DNA of 7,582 nt. Origin: Anaerolineae bacterium (lineage in GTDB: Bacteria > Chloroflexota > Anaerolineae > JAFGEY01). Each line of letters starts with the position of its first letter. Within the stretch, counting starts at the first letter, position 1. The notes under the pieces are model-generated. The model was given only the letters and a program-made list of their open reading frames with translations, had not been told where the DNA came from and searched no databases. The translations under genes were made by a program, and so were the position numbers. Where the stretch lies: contig JAFGEY010000157.1 in assembly GCA_016931365.1 (NCBI GenBank), positions 1 to 7,582 on the forward strand. Direction: 5' to 3'. Of the stretch, positions 6,992-7,582 are shown in pieces.

Positions 6992-7582
6992 ATGTCCAAA
7001 TCAATCAAAATTACCGTCGTCGGCGCGGGCAGCGCCGAGTTTTCCCTGGGCCTGGTCAAAGATCTGTGCCTGACGCCCAGCCTGGCCGGCAGCCACGTCT
7101 CGTTCATGGACATCAACCCGGAACGGCTGGACATGATCCACAAATTTGCTGTGCGCTATGCCAGCGAGCTGGGGGCCAGCCTTACCTTTGACCGGTTCAC
7201 CGACCGCGCCGCTTCGCTGCAAGGGGCCGATTTTGTGGTCAACACTGCTTTTGTACAGGGGCACTATCACGCCCGCGCCGCCCGCGAGGTAACGGCCAAG
7301 TATGGCTACTATTATGGCGGCGTTCACCTCGGCTCGTGGTATCAATTCCGCCTTATGCTTGACGTGGCGCGGGATATGGAGAAAATCTGCCCCGATGCCT
7401 GGATCATCCAGTCGGCTAACCCGGTGTTTGAGGGCTGCACGCTGATGGCTCGCGAAACCGGGATCAAGGTCTGCGGGCTGTGCCACGGCCATTACGGCTA
7501 TCAGGCCGTCGCCCGCGTCATCGGCCTTGACCCCAACCGGGTAACCTGGGAAGCGCCCGGCTTGAACCACAACATCTGGCTG
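6992..7582 (+). CDS. GH4 family NAD- and metal-dependent glycosidase (alpha-glucuronidase/alpha-galactosidase-like), 3' truncated by window edge
   Basis: GH4 enzymes cleave glycosides in the cytoplasm by a redox mechanism: NAD+ oxidises C3 of the sugar, a divalent metal (usually Mn2+) helps eliminate the aglycone, and the keto sugar is reduced again. The 197 visible residues begin with a Rossmann fold (VVGAGSAEFS, 9-18; Asp40 in FMDINPERL as likely NAD ribose ligand). Asn143-Pro144 is the conserved NP pair, and Cys164 (GLCHGH) and His193 (GLNHNIW) are the metal ligands. Their spacing (143, 164, 193) matches that of the equivalent residues in Thermotoga AglA as I recall them (153, 174, 203). 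The residues after the Cys track substrate class in this family: as I recall, CHEV for alpha-glucosidases, CHSV for alpha-galactosidases, CHGx for alpha-glucuronidases, and CDMP or CNVP for phospho-glycosidases. CHGH here therefore points away from phosphorylated sugars and toward glucuronides. About 250-280 C-terminal residues are missing beyond the window. Confidence 0.92.
   Translation, partial: MSKSIKITVVGAGSAEFSLGLVKDLCLTPSLAGSHVSFMDINPERLDMIHKFAVRYASELGASLTFDRFTDRAASLQGADFVVNTAFVQGHYHARAAREVTAKYGYYYGGVHLGSWYQFRLMLDVARDMEKICPDAWIIQSANPVFEGCTLMARETGIKVCGLCHGHYGYQAVARVIGLDPNRVTWEAPGLNHNIWL

Noticed and set aside
5148..7004. 618-codon open frame on the - strand opposite gene 4
   Set aside because: Long only because of third-position GC bias on the coding strand; the + strand frame has zinc ribbon, membrane helix and peptidase motifs, and this one has none.

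Overview
The window is a GC-rich stretch (roughly 60% by eye) of bacterial DNA. It carries five genes, all on the + strand, with gaps of 58, 80, -4 and 26 bases, so it reads as one operon-like run. The first gene is cut at its 5' end and the last at its 3' end by the window edges. There are no RNA genes, insertion sequences, CRISPR arrays or clear intrinsic terminators, and no gene-free stretch longer than 80 bases. Zinc-ribbon proteins with Gln/Pro linkers beside sugar-catabolism genes suggest a Chloroflexota-type organism (Anaerolineae or Caldilineae). That is an impression from protein style, not a demonstrated placement.

Layout: (1) 1-1809, the C-terminal three quarters of a GH94 glycoside phosphorylase, with its DWND, IFLHTNPW and SGTASW motifs intact. 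(2) 1868-3877, a 669-residue protein with no signal peptide. It looks like an (alpha/alpha)-toroid plus beta-sandwich enzyme of the heparinase/polysaccharide-lyase-like type, but its family is not firmly recognised. A near-perfect 13-bp hairpin (1818-1846) separates genes 1 and 2. (3) 3958-4647, a 229-residue protein made of a zinc ribbon, a Gln/Pro linker and a PH/GRAM-like C-terminal domain. (4) 4644-6965, a 773-residue membrane-anchored protein. It has a cytoplasmic zinc ribbon, a heptad-repeat linker and one transmembrane helix. Its long external part contains a ZU5-like domain, a papain-like cysteine peptidase domain (Cys292, His405, Asp421), an Ig-like domain and a lipocalin-like C-terminal beta domain. 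(5) 6992-7582, the N-terminal 197 residues of an NAD- and metal-dependent GH4 glycosidase with a CHGH signature.

Genes 1, 2 and 5 look like a cytoplasmic oligosaccharide-degrading set: phosphorolysis, a putative lyase or hydrolase, and redox-assisted hydrolysis. The CHG signature of gene 5 and the lyase-like look of gene 2 hint at a uronate-containing substrate; this is inference. Genes 3 and 4 overlap by ATGA and share an N-terminal zinc ribbon. They look like a separate two-protein module, a cytosolic partner and a membrane-anchored peptidase-like protein, placed within the sugar genes. This pair is the best candidate here for an undescribed system.
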